This document shows, in pieces, positions 40,783-49,422 of a stretch of 64,000 nucleotides of DNA. The notes under the pieces are model-generated. The model was not told where the DNA came from, ran no database searches, and was given only the letters and a program-made list of their open reading frames with translations. This stretch comes from Micromonospora sp. LH3U1 (GTDB taxonomy: Bacteria; Actinomycetota; Actinomycetes; Mycobacteriales; Micromonosporaceae). The DNA lies in the NCBI RefSeq assembly GCF_028475105.1, contig NZ_CP116936.1:3967501-4031500 (forward strand). Direction: 5' to 3'. The number at the start of each line of letters is the position of its first letter. Position 1 is the stretch's first letter. The position numbers and the translations under genes were made by a program.

Positions 40783-42827
40783 GTGCCCGGCGATTCCGCG
40801 ACCCGTGGGGCGTACCGCACCTGCGGGCCGACGACCCGCTCGCGCTGGCGGCGGCGCAGGGCCTGGTGACCGCGTACGACCGGGCCTGGCAGATCGAGGT
40901 GGAACGGCACCGCGCTCAGGGCACCAGCGCGGCGTTCCTCGGCGTCGACGCGCTCGGTTGGGACCGGTTCGCCCGGCAGGTACGGCTCGACGACACCGCA
41001 CGCCGCTGCCACGCGGCGCTGGATGCGGCGACCGCCGAGTGGGTGGGCGCCTACGTCGGCGGAGTCAACGCGGGTCTCGCCGCCGGGGCGTCCCGCGCGC
41101 CGGAGTTCGCCGCCACCGGGCTGAGCCCGGGCCGGTGGGAGCCGTGGACACCGCTCGCGGTCTGGCTGGGCCACCACATCCTGTTCGCGGGGTTCCCCGG
41201 CAAACTCTGGCGCGAGCACGTGGCGCAGCGGCTCGGCCCGGACGCGGTCGAGGCGTTCGCCACCGACGGGCTGGCCGTCGCCGGCAGCAACGGGTGGCTG
41301 CTCGCCGCCGAGCACACCGGCACCGGAGCCGCGCTGCTCGCCGGCGACCCACACCGCTTCCTTGAGGATCCCGGTGTCTACCAGCAGATCCGGCTGGCCT
41401 GCCCAGAGTACGACGTGGTCGGGCTGGCGGTGCCGGGCGTCCCGGGGATCGCGCACTTCGGGCACACCGGCGGGGTGGCCTGGTCGATCACCAACGCGAT
41501 GGCCGACTACCAGGACCTGTACGCCGAGCGGTTGCGCCGCCACGGCCACCAGGTGCAGGCCCTCGGCCCGGACGGTTGGCGGGAAGCCCACCGCCATGTC
41601 GAGACGATCGAGGTGGCCGGGGCGGACCCGGTCGAGGTCGAGGTGGTGGAGACCGACCGGGGTCCGGTGATCGTCGGCGGGCCGGACGACGAGACGGCCA
41701 TCAGCCTGCGCTACCCGCCTCGGGTCCGCGCCGAACTCGGCTTCGCGACGCTGCCGGAGCTGCTGCGCGCCCGTACCGTGACCGATGTGGACCGCGCACT
41801 GCGGCACTGGGTGGAGCCGGTCAACGTGGTGCAGGCGGCGGACACCGCCGGAGGGCTGCTGCACCGGGTCGCCGGTGCGGTGCCGGTACGGCATCCGGAC
41901 AACGGCCGACGGGTGGTCCCCGCGTGGGACGCCGCGTACGCCTGGCAGGACTGGTACGCACCGATGCCCCGCGCCGACGTGATCGGTCGGGCGGTGATGG
42001 CCAACGAGCGGGGACTCGCGGCGCCGCTCGGGGTCGAGTTCGCCCCGCCGCACCGGGCGCACCGCATCGCCGAGCTGCTCGACGCCGGTCGGGCCTGGAC
42101 GGCCGACGAGATGGCCGCGGTGCACACCGACACGTACCTGGGCTCGGCCGGGCCACTGCTGGCGGTGCTGGCCGCGTCGACCGGGCTCGGCCCGGCCGCC
42201 GCCGCGCTGCGCGAACGGCTGCTGCGCTGGGACCGACGGATGGCCGCCGACAGCACCGACGCGGCGGCCTTCGCCATCCTGCGGGCGGCTGTCGTACGCC
42301 GGATCGCCGCCCACCCGGCGCTGGCCGCGCTGGTCGATCCGCCCGCGTACCCGGAGGTGTTCGCGCCCTGGTTGGCGCTGACGCCGCGCGTCGGTTACGC
42401 GCTGGAGCATCTGCTGGGCGCGACCCCGCTGCCCGGCGTGGACGTGGCCGCGCTGGTGAGCGCGGCGGCCGAGGAGGTCGCCGACGAAGCAGCCCGGCAG
42501 GTGCGCTGGGGGGACCTGCACCGGCTGGTGCCGTGGCGTGCGCTGCCCGACCCGGACGAGGGGCCCGGCCCCCGGCTCGACGGTGACCACGACTGTGTGT
42601 TGGCCACCTCGAGCGTGCCCGGGGTCACCCACTGGTGCTTCCGGGGGCCGGCGGCGCGCTTCGTCTGGGACCTGGCCCAACGCGCGGACAGCCGCTGGGT
42701 GGTTCCACTGGGGGCCTGCGGGGTGCCCGGCGACTCGCACCACGACGACCAGAGCCCTGCCTGGCTGGCCGGAGACCTACTGCCGGTGATCACGGACTGG
42801 GACCAGCTCCGCGAGGAGCGCGGCTGA
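40779..42827 (+). CDS. penicillin acylase-family Ntn-hydrolase in the siderophore operon
   Basis: 682 residues. It matches the penicillin acylase (S45) family: RDPWGVPHLRADDPLALAAAQG at the N-terminus, the autocleavage site with nucleophile Ser in AVAGSNGWLLAAEHT (about residue 170), LLAGDPHR, HFGHTGGVAWSITNAMADYQDLY and a C-terminal GACGVPGDSHHDDQ. I see no signal peptide, so it may act in the cytoplasm. Its place at the end of the iron-uptake operon suggests cleavage or transfer of an acyl group on desferrioxamine; acylase genes are known at some desferrioxamine loci. Function is inferred. Confidence 0.8.
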   Translation: MSARRFRDPWGVPHLRADDPLALAAAQGLVTAYDRAWQIEVERHRAQGTSAAFLGVDALGWDRFARQVRLDDTARRCHAALDAATAEWVGAYVGGVNAGLAAGASRAPEFAATGLSPGRWEPWTPLAVWLGHHILFAGFPGKLWREHVAQRLGPDAVEAFATDGLAVAGSNGWLLAAEHTGTGAALLAGDPHRFLEDPGVYQQIRLACPEYDVVGLAVPGVPGIAHFGHTGGVAWSITNAMADYQDLYAERLRRHGHQVQALGPDGWREAHRHVETIEVAGADPVEVEVVETDRGPVIVGGPDDETAISLRYPPRVRAELGFATLPELLRARTVTDVDRALRHWVEPVNVVQAADTAGGLLHRVAGAVPVRHPDNGRRVVPAWDAAYAWQDWYAPMPRADVIGRAVMANERGLAAPLGVEFAPPHRAHRIAELLDAGRAWTADEMAAVHTDTYLGSAGPLLAVLAASTGLGPAAAALRERLLRWDRRMAADSTDAAAFAILRAAVVRRIAAHPALAALVDPPAYPEVFAPWLALTPRVGYALEHLLGATPLPGVDVAALVSAAAEEVADEAARQVRWGDLHRLVPWRALPDPDEGPGPRLDGDHDCVLATSSVPGVTHWCFRGPAARFVWDLAQRADSRWVVPLGACGVPGDSHHDDQSPAWLAGDLLPVITDWDQLREERG

Positions 42828-42843
42828 CGCGAGCGGAACGCGA

Positions 42844-42890
42844 ACCGGCCGCCGGCCGGGATGCGCGAGGCACCCCGACCGGCGGCCGGT
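42844..42890. terminator. long hairpin after the acylase gene
   Basis: The 17-nt arms 42844-42860 (ACCGGCCGCCGGCCGGG) and 42874-42890 pair with a single mismatch around a 13-nt loop. It begins 16 bp after the acylase stop, a likely operon terminator. Element A copy 2 follows 5 bp later. Confidence 0.78.
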
Positions 42891-42895
42891 GCGTC

Positions 42896-42963
42896 GATCT
42901 TGCACTTTCGGTCACCGATGCGCCCCGGTTCGGGGCTTTCGTCGGGACAGCAAGTGCAAGATC
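42896..42963. repeat. intergenic palindromic element, family A, copy 2
   Basis: 68 bp with perfect 12-bp terminal inverted repeats, GATCTTGCACTT (42896-42907) and AAGTGCAAGATC (42952-42963). It shares GATCYTGCASTTTCGGYC at its left end with the other copies and lies between convergent genes (acylase and aldolase). Confidence 0.78.
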
Positions 42964-42986
42964 GGCGCGGGGGTTGGCGCGGGGGG

Positions 42987-43604
42987 TTAGCGCGCGGGGG
43001 TTCCGAGGGTGGTCAGCTCGGCGAGTTGGTCCAGCTGGTTCGGGTCGGACAGGGCTGAGCCGACCGCTACCACCCGTACGCCTGCTTGTAGGAACGCGGC
43101 GGCGTTGCCGGCGTCCAGGCCGCCGGTCGCGACGAAGCGTAGTTGCGGCAGCGGGCCGGCTACGGCCTTGAACCAGGCCGGCCCGAGGGAGATCGCGGGG
43201 AACGCCTTGAGCCAGGTGAGGCCGTGCCGCAGCGCCTGCTGGGCCTCGGTGGGGGTGGCCACACCGGGCAGGTGCGGCAGACCACGCGCGGCGGCGGCGT
43301 CGGCGACCGCGAGGTCCAGGCCGGGCGCGACGGTGAACGTGGCGCCCGCGTCGGCCGCGGCGGCGACCTGGTCGACGTCGAGCACGGTGCCGGCACCGAC
43401 GATCCGGCCACGCTCGGCACCCGCCTCGACGGCGGCGCGCAGCGCCGGCACCGCGTCGGCGGTGGCGACCGGCACCTCCACCACGTCGATGCCGAGGTCC
43501 CAGGCACGCTCGGCGAGCCGGACGGTCTCGCCGACCGGCAGGCCGCGCAGGATCGCCATCACCCGGGCACCGCCGAAGATGTGGTCGAAGTCCGCTGTGG
43601 TCAT
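42987..43604 (-). CDS. eda: 2-keto-3-deoxy-6-phosphogluconate aldolase
   Basis: 205 residues, class I KDPG/KHG aldolase TIM barrel: RVMAILRGLPVGETVRLAERAWDLGIDVVEVP, GAGTVLDVDQVAAAADAGATF, LPGVATPTEAQQAL and the Schiff-base Lys in WLKAFPA. Cleaves KDPG to pyruvate and glyceraldehyde 3-phosphate. ATG 43604 has GGAG six nt upstream; ATG 43616 is in frame. It lies 68 bp behind the KDG kinase gene, which supplies its substrate. Confidence 0.9.
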   Translation of the reverse strand: MTTADFDHIFGGARVMAILRGLPVGETVRLAERAWDLGIDVVEVPVATADAVPALRAAVEAGAERGRIVGAGTVLDVDQVAAAADAGATFTVAPGLDLAVADAAAARGLPHLPGVATPTEAQQALRHGLTWLKAFPAISLGPAWFKAVAGPLPQLRFVATGGLDAGNAAAFLQAGVRVVAVGSALSDPNQLDQLAELTTLGTPAR

Positions 43605-43672
43605 GGTGCACTCCATCCGAGGTCGCGGTGAAACTGCTGCGTGGTGGCCCAGTCGACACCAGGCGACACGAC

Positions 43673-44698
43673 TCAGGCCTCCGCCCGCGCGCCGGTCAGG
43701 TCGAGCGGCGACCAGGCGTCGGCGGGGGCGTCGAGCAACCGCTCGAACCAGGCCCAGGGCGGCAGCGGCGCGTTGTCTCCGGTGCTGCCCAGCGCCTGCG
43801 CCGCGACCAGGTGGCCGAGGCGCAGCCGCCGAAGCGTGTCGAGGCCGCGCAGCAGCCCGGCGAGGTAGCCGCCGGCGAACGCGTCTCCGGCGCCGACCGG
43901 CTCCACCACCGTCACCCGGGGAGCGGGTACGAAGACCGGTTCGGCGTCGCGGCACAGTGCGGTGGCGCCCACCGAGCCGTCCTTGACCACCACCGTCTCC
44001 GGGCCGGGCAACAGCTGGCGTACGGCCATCGGGTCGGCGGTGCCCCACAGCGTTTCTGCCTCGTCCTGACCGACGAAGACCAGGTCGCAGCGGTCAGCGA
44101 GGTCGCGCAGCACCGGCGCGGCCTGCTCGGCGGGCCACAGCCGGGCCCGGTGGTTGACGTCGAAGCTGATCAGCGCCCCCGCCAGTGGCCGGTCGGCCAC
44201 CGCGTGCTCGACCAGCGCCCGACAGGAGGCGGAGAGCGCCGGGGTGATCCCGGACAGGTGCAGCACACGGGCACCGGCCAGCCTCGGGTCGGCGAGCGTG
44301 CCCGGGTCCATCCGGGAGGCCGCCGACCCGGCCCGGTAGTAGTGCACGGTGGTGCCCTCCGGGCCCGGGTCCTTGACGTACAGACCGGTGGGGGCGGCAG
44401 GGTCCACGCGCACCTGGTCGACGCGGACGCCGGCGGCGGCGACGTGCCGGACGACGGCCCGGCCGAAGGGGTCGTCGCCGACCCTGCTCACCCAGCCCGC
44501 CCGGTGCCCCAGTCGGGCCAGGTAACCGGCCACGTTGGACTCGGCGCCGCCGACCGACACGGCGACCCGCTCGGCGTGCTCCAGCGGCTCACCGGGGTCG
44601 GGGCAGAGCACCACCATCGTCTCCCCCACCGTCGCCACCTCAACCGCAGGGGCACCGGCCGGGACGGTCGCTCGATCATGTCGAGGGTCGGTCGGCAT
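43673..44698 (-). CDS. 2-keto-3-deoxygluconate kinase-like PfkB sugar kinase
   Basis: 341 residues of the ribokinase/PfkB family: VEVATVGETMVVLCPDPGEPL, GGAESNVAGYLARLG, ISFDVNHRARLWP, and the ATP/anion-hole signature EPVGAGDAFAGGYLAGLL. Pairing with KDPG aldolase points to 2-keto-3-deoxygluconate (from uronates or gluconate) as substrate. The ATG at 44698 is chosen by sequence similarity; a promoter with TTGCCC and TAGGCT lies 40-70 bp upstream. Confidence 0.87.
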   Translation of the reverse strand: MPTDPRHDRATVPAGAPAVEVATVGETMVVLCPDPGEPLEHAERVAVSVGGAESNVAGYLARLGHRAGWVSRVGDDPFGRAVVRHVAAAGVRVDQVRVDPAAPTGLYVKDPGPEGTTVHYYRAGSAASRMDPGTLADPRLAGARVLHLSGITPALSASCRALVEHAVADRPLAGALISFDVNHRARLWPAEQAAPVLRDLADRCDLVFVGQDEAETLWGTADPMAVRQLLPGPETVVVKDGSVGATALCRDAEPVFVPAPRVTVVEPVGAGDAFAGGYLAGLLRGLDTLRRLRLGHLVAAQALGSTGDNAPLPPWAWFERLLDAPADAWSPLDLTGARAEA

Positions 44699-44738
44699 GG
44701 GGGCACACGTCCTCGCGGCGGGGTCCGGGGCGCCGCCG

Positions 44739-44767
44739 AGCCTAGGTGCGTTGCGCGGGACGGGCAA
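44739..44767 (-). promoter_or_regulatory. sigma70-type promoter of the kinase-aldolase operon
   Basis: On the minus strand TTGCCC (44762-44767) and TAGGCT (44739-44744) are separated by 17 nt. Transcription would start near 44733, giving a leader of about 35 nt before ATG 44698. Confidence 0.5.
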
Positions 44768-44790
44768 CCCCGTCCCGCGCACACCGACGG

Positions 44791-45651
44791 TCAGGGCAGC
44801 GTCAGCCCGTACGCGGCCAGCACCTCCCCGATCGGCTGGTAGTAGGTGGTGCCGCCCGAGGTGCAGTTGCCGCTGCCACCGGAGAGGATGCCGATGATGG
44901 TGCCGGTGGACGCCACGTAGAGCGGTCCGCCGCTGTCTCCCGGTTCGGCGCAGATGTTGGTGCGGATCAGGCCGGTGACCGCGCCGCCGGCGTAGTTGAC
45001 GGTCTGGTTGAGGCCGGTGACGGTGCCGCACCGCACCCCCGTGGTGACGCCGCTGCGGCACACCGCCTGACCGACGTACGCGTTGCCGGCGCCGTAGATC
45101 GTGAGCAGCCCGGGGTAGGTGTAGACCGCGCTGGGATGGGCGATCCGGCCGGTGTAGCGGATCAGGCCGTAGTCGTTGCTGGGATAGCTGGTGGCGGTGC
45201 GGGTGCCGAGCACGGTGGTCTGCGCGCTGTCGGCGTACCAGGTGCTGGCGGTGGTGGTGCAGTGCCCGGCGGTGATCACGTAGTAGGTGCTGCCGCTGCG
45301 CACGTTCGCACCGAGCGAGCAGCGAGCGCCGCCACCGTAGATGCCCTGCCCGGCGGCGATCAGGGTGCGCAGCGTTCCGGGCTCTCGGCGCAGCAGGGCG
45401 CCGGCCCGCTCGGCCGTCGCCCGCAGCGTCGCCAGGTCGGTGGGGGCCACGGTGTCGTCGACGGTGAGGGTCATCCGGCCGGTGGCCGGGTCGAGGCCCC
45501 AGGCGGTGCCCGCTGTGCGTACCCCGGCCAGCACCGCCGCCGCGTCGGCGGCGGGCGCGGCGGCCCGGTCGGGCACGGCGGCCTGCGCCGCGCCGGGCGC
45601 GACGAGCAGGAGGATGGTCAGGACGAGGGCGGCGAGCGGAGAGCGGCGCAT
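44791..45651 (-). CDS. secreted chymotrypsin-like serine protease (streptogrisin type)
   Basis: 286 residues. Signal peptide (SPLAALVLTILLLVAPGAAQA), a short propeptide, then an S1/alpha-lytic-type protease domain from about residue 100. The catalytic triad is His in ITAGHCTT, Asp in SNDYGLIRY and Ser in PGDSGGPLY. The Cys pairs around ARCSLG/GHC and VCRSG/RCGTV fit conserved disulphides. ATG 45651 has GGAGG six nt upstream. The propeptide is shorter than in typical streptogrisins. Confidence 0.92.
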   Translation of the reverse strand: MRRSPLAALVLTILLLVAPGAAQAAVPDRAAAPAADAAAVLAGVRTAGTAWGLDPATGRMTLTVDDTVAPTDLATLRATAERAGALLRREPGTLRTLIAAGQGIYGGGARCSLGANVRSGSTYYVITAGHCTTTASTWYADSAQTTVLGTRTATSYPSNDYGLIRYTGRIAHPSAVYTYPGLLTIYGAGNAYVGQAVCRSGVTTGVRCGTVTGLNQTVNYAGGAVTGLIRTNICAEPGDSGGPLYVASTGTIIGILSGGSGNCTSGGTTYYQPIGEVLAAYGLTLP

Positions 45652-45821
45652 CCGAACCTCCGAAGAGATCGAGATCGATGGATGCCGCCAAGCATCGCCC
45701 GTCGTGTGACGCCGTGGCAACCTCAGGTCGCCCTCTTCCCCGATCGGCGGGAATCGCCGATCCGGGGACGGGCCACGCCGGCGCCGCCGATAATCCTCGG
45801 AGACACGGCGGGAGGCCGGGC

Positions 45822-47009
45822 ATGACCACCGGAGGCACCGCGGCACTGGTACGCCGGCCGGACGGGTCGACCCGGGCCACGCTGCTGGAGTTGCTCTTCG
45901 ACGTGGTCTTCGTGGCCGCCCTCGCGCTGACCTCCAAGCTGCTGGCCGAACGCGACTCCTGGGCCGGCGGAGCGTCGGTACTGCTGATGCTGACGGCGAT
46001 CTGGTGGACCTGGTCGGTCACCTCCACCACGACCGAGTTCTACGACCCGCAGCAACGCCCGATCCAGGCCATCCTGATGGTCGCCATGGTCGGGTCGGTG
46101 GGGATGGCGGCATCGCTGCCCCTGGTCTCCAACGGGCACGCGATGGTCTTCGCGATCGCGTACGTCGCCACGCACGTGATTCGCGGCATCGTCCTGGTCG
46201 CCACGTTGCACCGCCAGGGACACCGGGCGGCCATGGAGCGGGCCACACGTTTTGTGTTCTGGTTCGTGGTGTCCGGCGTTTTCTGGATCGCCGGCGCGCT
46301 GTCCGGCACGGCGAACTGGTGGCTCTGGACGGCCGCGATCGCGATCGATCTGATCTCCGCGGCGGCCCGCTACCCCACACCGTGGCTGGGCCGGGTGCCT
46401 GTTGCCCAGTACCAGGGGACAACCGGGCACCTGGGCGAGCGGTACCAACAGTTCGTCATCCTGGCCCTCGGCGACATCATCCTCGTGCCCACTCTGCAGG
46501 TCAGCCAGACCGATTTCGACAGCCTCCGGGTCACCTCCCTGCTCTGCGCCTTCGCCACCATGCTGCTGCTCTGGCAGATTTACGTCTTCCGGGCCGCCGA
46601 GTTGGTCCGCGACCTCGACCCTCCGGCCCGCGGCCGGGCATCCCGGCTGGCCCCGTACACCCACTTGGTGATGCTGGCCGGTGTGGTCGGTACGGCGGCC
46701 GCCTTCGACCTGGTCGTCGCCCGGCCGACCGGAACGACGCCGGCGCGGTGGCTCATGCTGATCGTCGGCGGCCCGACGCTGTTTGTGATCGGCCGCGTCC
46801 TGTTCACCCTGCTGGTGTCCACGGTCGTGCCGTGGCGACGAATGGCCTGGCTGCCACTGCCACTGCTGGTGCTGCCATGGGCCGGCGGCTGGCCGCCGGT
46901 GCTGGTCACCGCAACCGTGGCGCTCGGGCTGGCAGGTCACTGTTTGGTTCCCGCCGGCACTCCCCGGGCCACCACGTCCGGGCTGGAGATGAGGCGGCCC
47001 GACCGCTGA
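45822..47009 (+). CDS. low temperature requirement protein A (LtrA)
   Basis: 395 residues, about ten to twelve helices. It matches the LtrA family by the N-terminal RATLLELLFDVVFVAALALTSKLLAE, IWWTWSVTSTTTEFYDPQ and GERYQQFVILALGDIIL (the E(R/L).. LGD core). Membrane protein of unknown transport role, linked in Listeria to growth in the cold. ATG 45822 has GGGAGG six nt upstream. Confidence 0.87.
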   Translation: MTTGGTAALVRRPDGSTRATLLELLFDVVFVAALALTSKLLAERDSWAGGASVLLMLTAIWWTWSVTSTTTEFYDPQQRPIQAILMVAMVGSVGMAASLPLVSNGHAMVFAIAYVATHVIRGIVLVATLHRQGHRAAMERATRFVFWFVVSGVFWIAGALSGTANWWLWTAAIAIDLISAAARYPTPWLGRVPVAQYQGTTGHLGERYQQFVILALGDIILVPTLQVSQTDFDSLRVTSLLCAFATMLLLWQIYVFRAAELVRDLDPPARGRASRLAPYTHLVMLAGVVGTAAAFDLVVARPTGTTPARWLMLIVGGPTLFVIGRVLFTLLVSTVVPWRRMAWLPLPLLVLPWAGGWPPVLVTATVALGLAGHCLVPAGTPRATTSGLEMRRPDR

Positions 47010-47019
47010 CCGGACCGGA

Positions 47020-47592
47020 TCAGACGAGCTGTCGACCGACCCACTCGGCGAGGTCCCGGGCGCATGCGTCCACCGACTCCCGCCAGGTCCGGGCCGCGCC
47101 GTCGCCGGCCTCGTCGCTGACCTGCTTGACCAGCCGGCACGGCACACCGGCCTGCGCGGCGGCCCACGCCACCGCGTACCCCTCCATGTCGACCAGGTCG
47201 GCACGCTGCGCCAACCGGTCCCGCGCCGCGTCGTCGGCCACGAACGTGTCGCCGGTGGCCAGCACCGCGCCCTCGGTGGCCAGCGACAGCGGGGCCCCGT
47301 AGGTCTCGCCGGTGAGCGTCCGCAGCAGGTCGGTGTCCAGGTCGTGCTGAAGCACGGTGGCGACCTCGTGGATGCCGGCCCAGCCGGGGCGCAACGCGCC
47401 GGCCGTACCCAGGTTGAGCAGCAGGGAGGGACGCGGCCCGGCGGCCAGCACCGCGGCCACCGCGCTGGCGGCGTTCACCTTGCCCATGCCGGTGAGCAGC
47501 ACCGGCAGCTCGGGCGGCAGGTAACGCGCCTCTTCCCCGACGGCGAGCACCACCAACGGATGATCGGCGCGGACCATACCCCGAAGATTCAC
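47020..47592 (-). CDS. nucleosidase of the MTA/SAH nucleosidase (phosphorylase) fold
   Basis: 190 residues. It contains LVVLAVGEEARYLP, LLTGMGKVNAASAVAAVL, LLNLGTAGALRPG and the purine/ribose-site VDMEGYAVAWAAAQAGVP followed by VSDEAGDGA with the catalytic Asp. It hydrolyses the N-glycosidic bond of a purine nucleoside such as methylthioadenosine or S-adenosylhomocysteine. It is shorter than Escherichia Pfs. The GTG start has TACGAT exactly 6 nt upstream, so the mRNA is probably leaderless. Confidence 0.83.
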   Translation of the reverse strand: MNLRGMVRADHPLVVLAVGEEARYLPPELPVLLTGMGKVNAASAVAAVLAAGPRPSLLLNLGTAGALRPGWAGIHEVATVLQHDLDTDLLRTLTGETYGAPLSLATEGAVLATGDTFVADDAARDRLAQRADLVDMEGYAVAWAAAQAGVPCRLVKQVSDEAGDGAARTWRESVDACARDLAEWVGRQLV

Positions 47593-47643
47593 CGGAGCAT
47601 CGTACGGGCGCCCCGATGGCGACGCTCGACCGGTTCGGCGGCG

Positions 47644-48207
47644 TCAGCCCCCGGCGGTGACCGTGGTGGCGGTTACCGTGCCGTCGGCCGCCGGGCCCCC
47701 CTGCACGGTGACGCTCTGCCCGGCCTTGAGGCCGCTCAGCTTGCTGACCTTGGCGGTGCGGACGGCGGTGTCGTCGGTGGTACGCACGGTGATCACGGTG
47801 CCGTCGGCGGTCTCCAGGTAGAGCGTTCCGCCGTCGACCAACTTCACCTTCCCGCTGGTGGTCGTCGGCGCGGTCGCGCCACCGGTCGCACCCGTGCCGC
47901 TCGGCCCGGCACCGCTCTGGCCACGCCCGCCGGCGCCCGGGAACGCGGTGGGAACACCACCCGGGAAGCCGGCCCGGCCCGACCCGGCGGTGCTCGACGA
48001 CTCACCCCAGCGTTGCTGCACGTGAACCCCGCCGAGGAAACCGGCCAGCACCAGCACGAGCGCGCCGAGCGCCAGGGTCGCCCGGTTCCACCAGCGGCGC
48101 GGCGCCGCTGCGGCGAGCGCGGCGGTCAGGTCGCGATCCGGGGCGCCCGCCGAGGCCGTCGGGTGGTCGGCTACCCGGTCGAAGATGACGGTGTCGCTGC
48201 TGTCCAT
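47644..48207 (-). CDS. membrane-anchored DUF5666-like protein of the exporter locus
   Basis: 187 residues. Cytoplasmic N-terminus, one membrane helix (ATLALGALVLVLAGFLGGVHV), a Gly/Ser/Ala-rich linker and a C-terminal beta domain (VKLVDGGTLYLETADGTVITVRTTDDTAVRTAKV ... LKAGQSVTVQGGPAADGTVTATTV) resembling DUF5666. ATG 48207 has GAGGAA upstream. Last gene of the leftward exporter operon, 21 bp after the permease; it may modulate the complex from outside. Confidence 0.68.
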   Translation of the reverse strand: MDSSDTVIFDRVADHPTASAGAPDRDLTAALAAAAPRRWWNRATLALGALVLVLAGFLGGVHVQQRWGESSSTAGSGRAGFPGGVPTAFPGAGGRGQSGAGPSGTGATGGATAPTTTSGKVKLVDGGTLYLETADGTVITVRTTDDTAVRTAKVSKLSGLKAGQSVTVQGGPAADGTVTATTVTAGG

Positions 48208-48228
48208 GTCGGTTCCTCGCATGTCGGC

Positions 48229-49422
48229 CTACTCGTAGCGCAGGGCGTCGATGGGGCGCAGCCGGGCCGCCCGGGCTGCCGGAAGGCCGCCGAAGAACAG
48301 GCCGATCGCGACCGAGACCCCGAGGGCCAGCCCCACCGAGCTGGGCACGATCACCGGGTGGACGCCGACAATGGTGAACCGGGCACCGATCAGCGCCGCC
48401 GCCACGCCGAGCGCCCCTCCGAGGAGGCTCAGCAGGGTCGCCTCCACCAGGAACTGGGTCAGCACGGTACGTCGGCGGGCGCCGAGTGCCTTGCGGATGC
48501 CGATCTCGCGGGTCCGTTCGGTCACCGTGACCAGCATGATGTTGGTGATGCCGATGCCGCCGACCAGCAGGCTGATCGCGGCCACCGCGCCCAGAAGCAC
48601 GGTGAACGTCTCGGCCGTCTCGGACTGGGTCTGCAACAGCTGCGCGGCGTTCTGAATCCGGTACGGGGTGCTGCCCGAGGTGGACGCGGGCAGGCGCTGG
48701 GCGAGCACCGTGGAGATCTGCCCCTGTGCCGCCGTCACCCGGTCCGGATCGGTCGCCTCCACCAGGATGGAGTTGAGCGGCCCGTATCCGGTGAGCACCT
48801 CACGTACCGCCCGCAGTGGGGCGATCGCCGTGTCGTTGGCGTCCTGGAAGCCGGTCGAGGACTTCGCTGCCAGCACCCCGACCACGGTGAAGAGCGCGCC
48901 GCCCACGGTGACCTGCCGGCCCACCGGGTCCACCCCGGCGAACAGCTCGTCGGCCACGGTGCGGCCGAGCACCACCACCCGGCGGCCCTGCGCCTCGTCG
49001 TCGGCGCTGAAGGCGGCGCCGCTGGCGACCGGCGAGTTGGCCGCGGTGAACCAGCTGGACCGGGTGCCGACGAACTGCGGCACCTCGTGCTCGGCCCCGT
49101 CGAACGTGACGGTGGTGCTGGTGGTCATCAGCGGGGAGACCGATCGTACGTCGGGCGCGAGCACCGGGTCGGCGAGCGCGTCGGCGACCTGGAGGGTCAA
49201 CCCGCCACCGCTGCCGCCCCGGCTGGTGCCGGTCACCGTCAGCGTGTTGGTGCCCAGGGCCTCGATCCGACTCGTGATCGCTTGAGCGGAGCCGTTGCCG
49301 ACCGCGACCAGCAGGATCACCGCGGCGACCCCGATCAGGATGCCCAGCATGGTCAGCGCCGAGCGCAGCTTGTTGGCGGCCACCCCGCGCAGTGCGAACC
49401 GGACGGTCTCGGCGAGGCTCAT
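48229..49422 (-). CDS. MacB-type ABC transporter permease
   Basis: 397 residues, MacB/FtsX architecture: an N-terminal helix (KLRSALTMLGILIGVAAVILLVAV), a large extracytoplasmic MacB_PCD domain (about 45-270), then three C-terminal helices with ITNIMLVTVTERTREIGIRKALGARRRTVLTQFL. Works with the ATPase at 49419-50156 in mechanotransmission-type export of a drug, peptide or lipoprotein. Its start overlaps the ATPase stop. Confidence 0.92.
   Translation of the reverse strand: MSLAETVRFALRGVAANKLRSALTMLGILIGVAAVILLVAVGNGSAQAITSRIEALGTNTLTVTGTSRGGSGGGLTLQVADALADPVLAPDVRSVSPLMTTSTTVTFDGAEHEVPQFVGTRSSWFTAANSPVASGAAFSADDEAQGRRVVVLGRTVADELFAGVDPVGRQVTVGGALFTVVGVLAAKSSTGFQDANDTAIAPLRAVREVLTGYGPLNSILVEATDPDRVTAAQGQISTVLAQRLPASTSGSTPYRIQNAAQLLQTQSETAETFTVLLGAVAAISLLVGGIGITNIMLVTVTERTREIGIRKALGARRRTVLTQFLVEATLLSLLGGALGVAAALIGARFTIVGVHPVIVPSSVGLALGVSVAIGLFFGGLPAARAARLRPIDALRYE

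Noticed and set aside
43673..46030. A 785-residue minus-strand frame joining the KDG kinase to upstream sequence
   Set aside because: The upstream part is antisense or out-of-frame to the protease and LtrA genes; the kinase family sequence starts at 44698.
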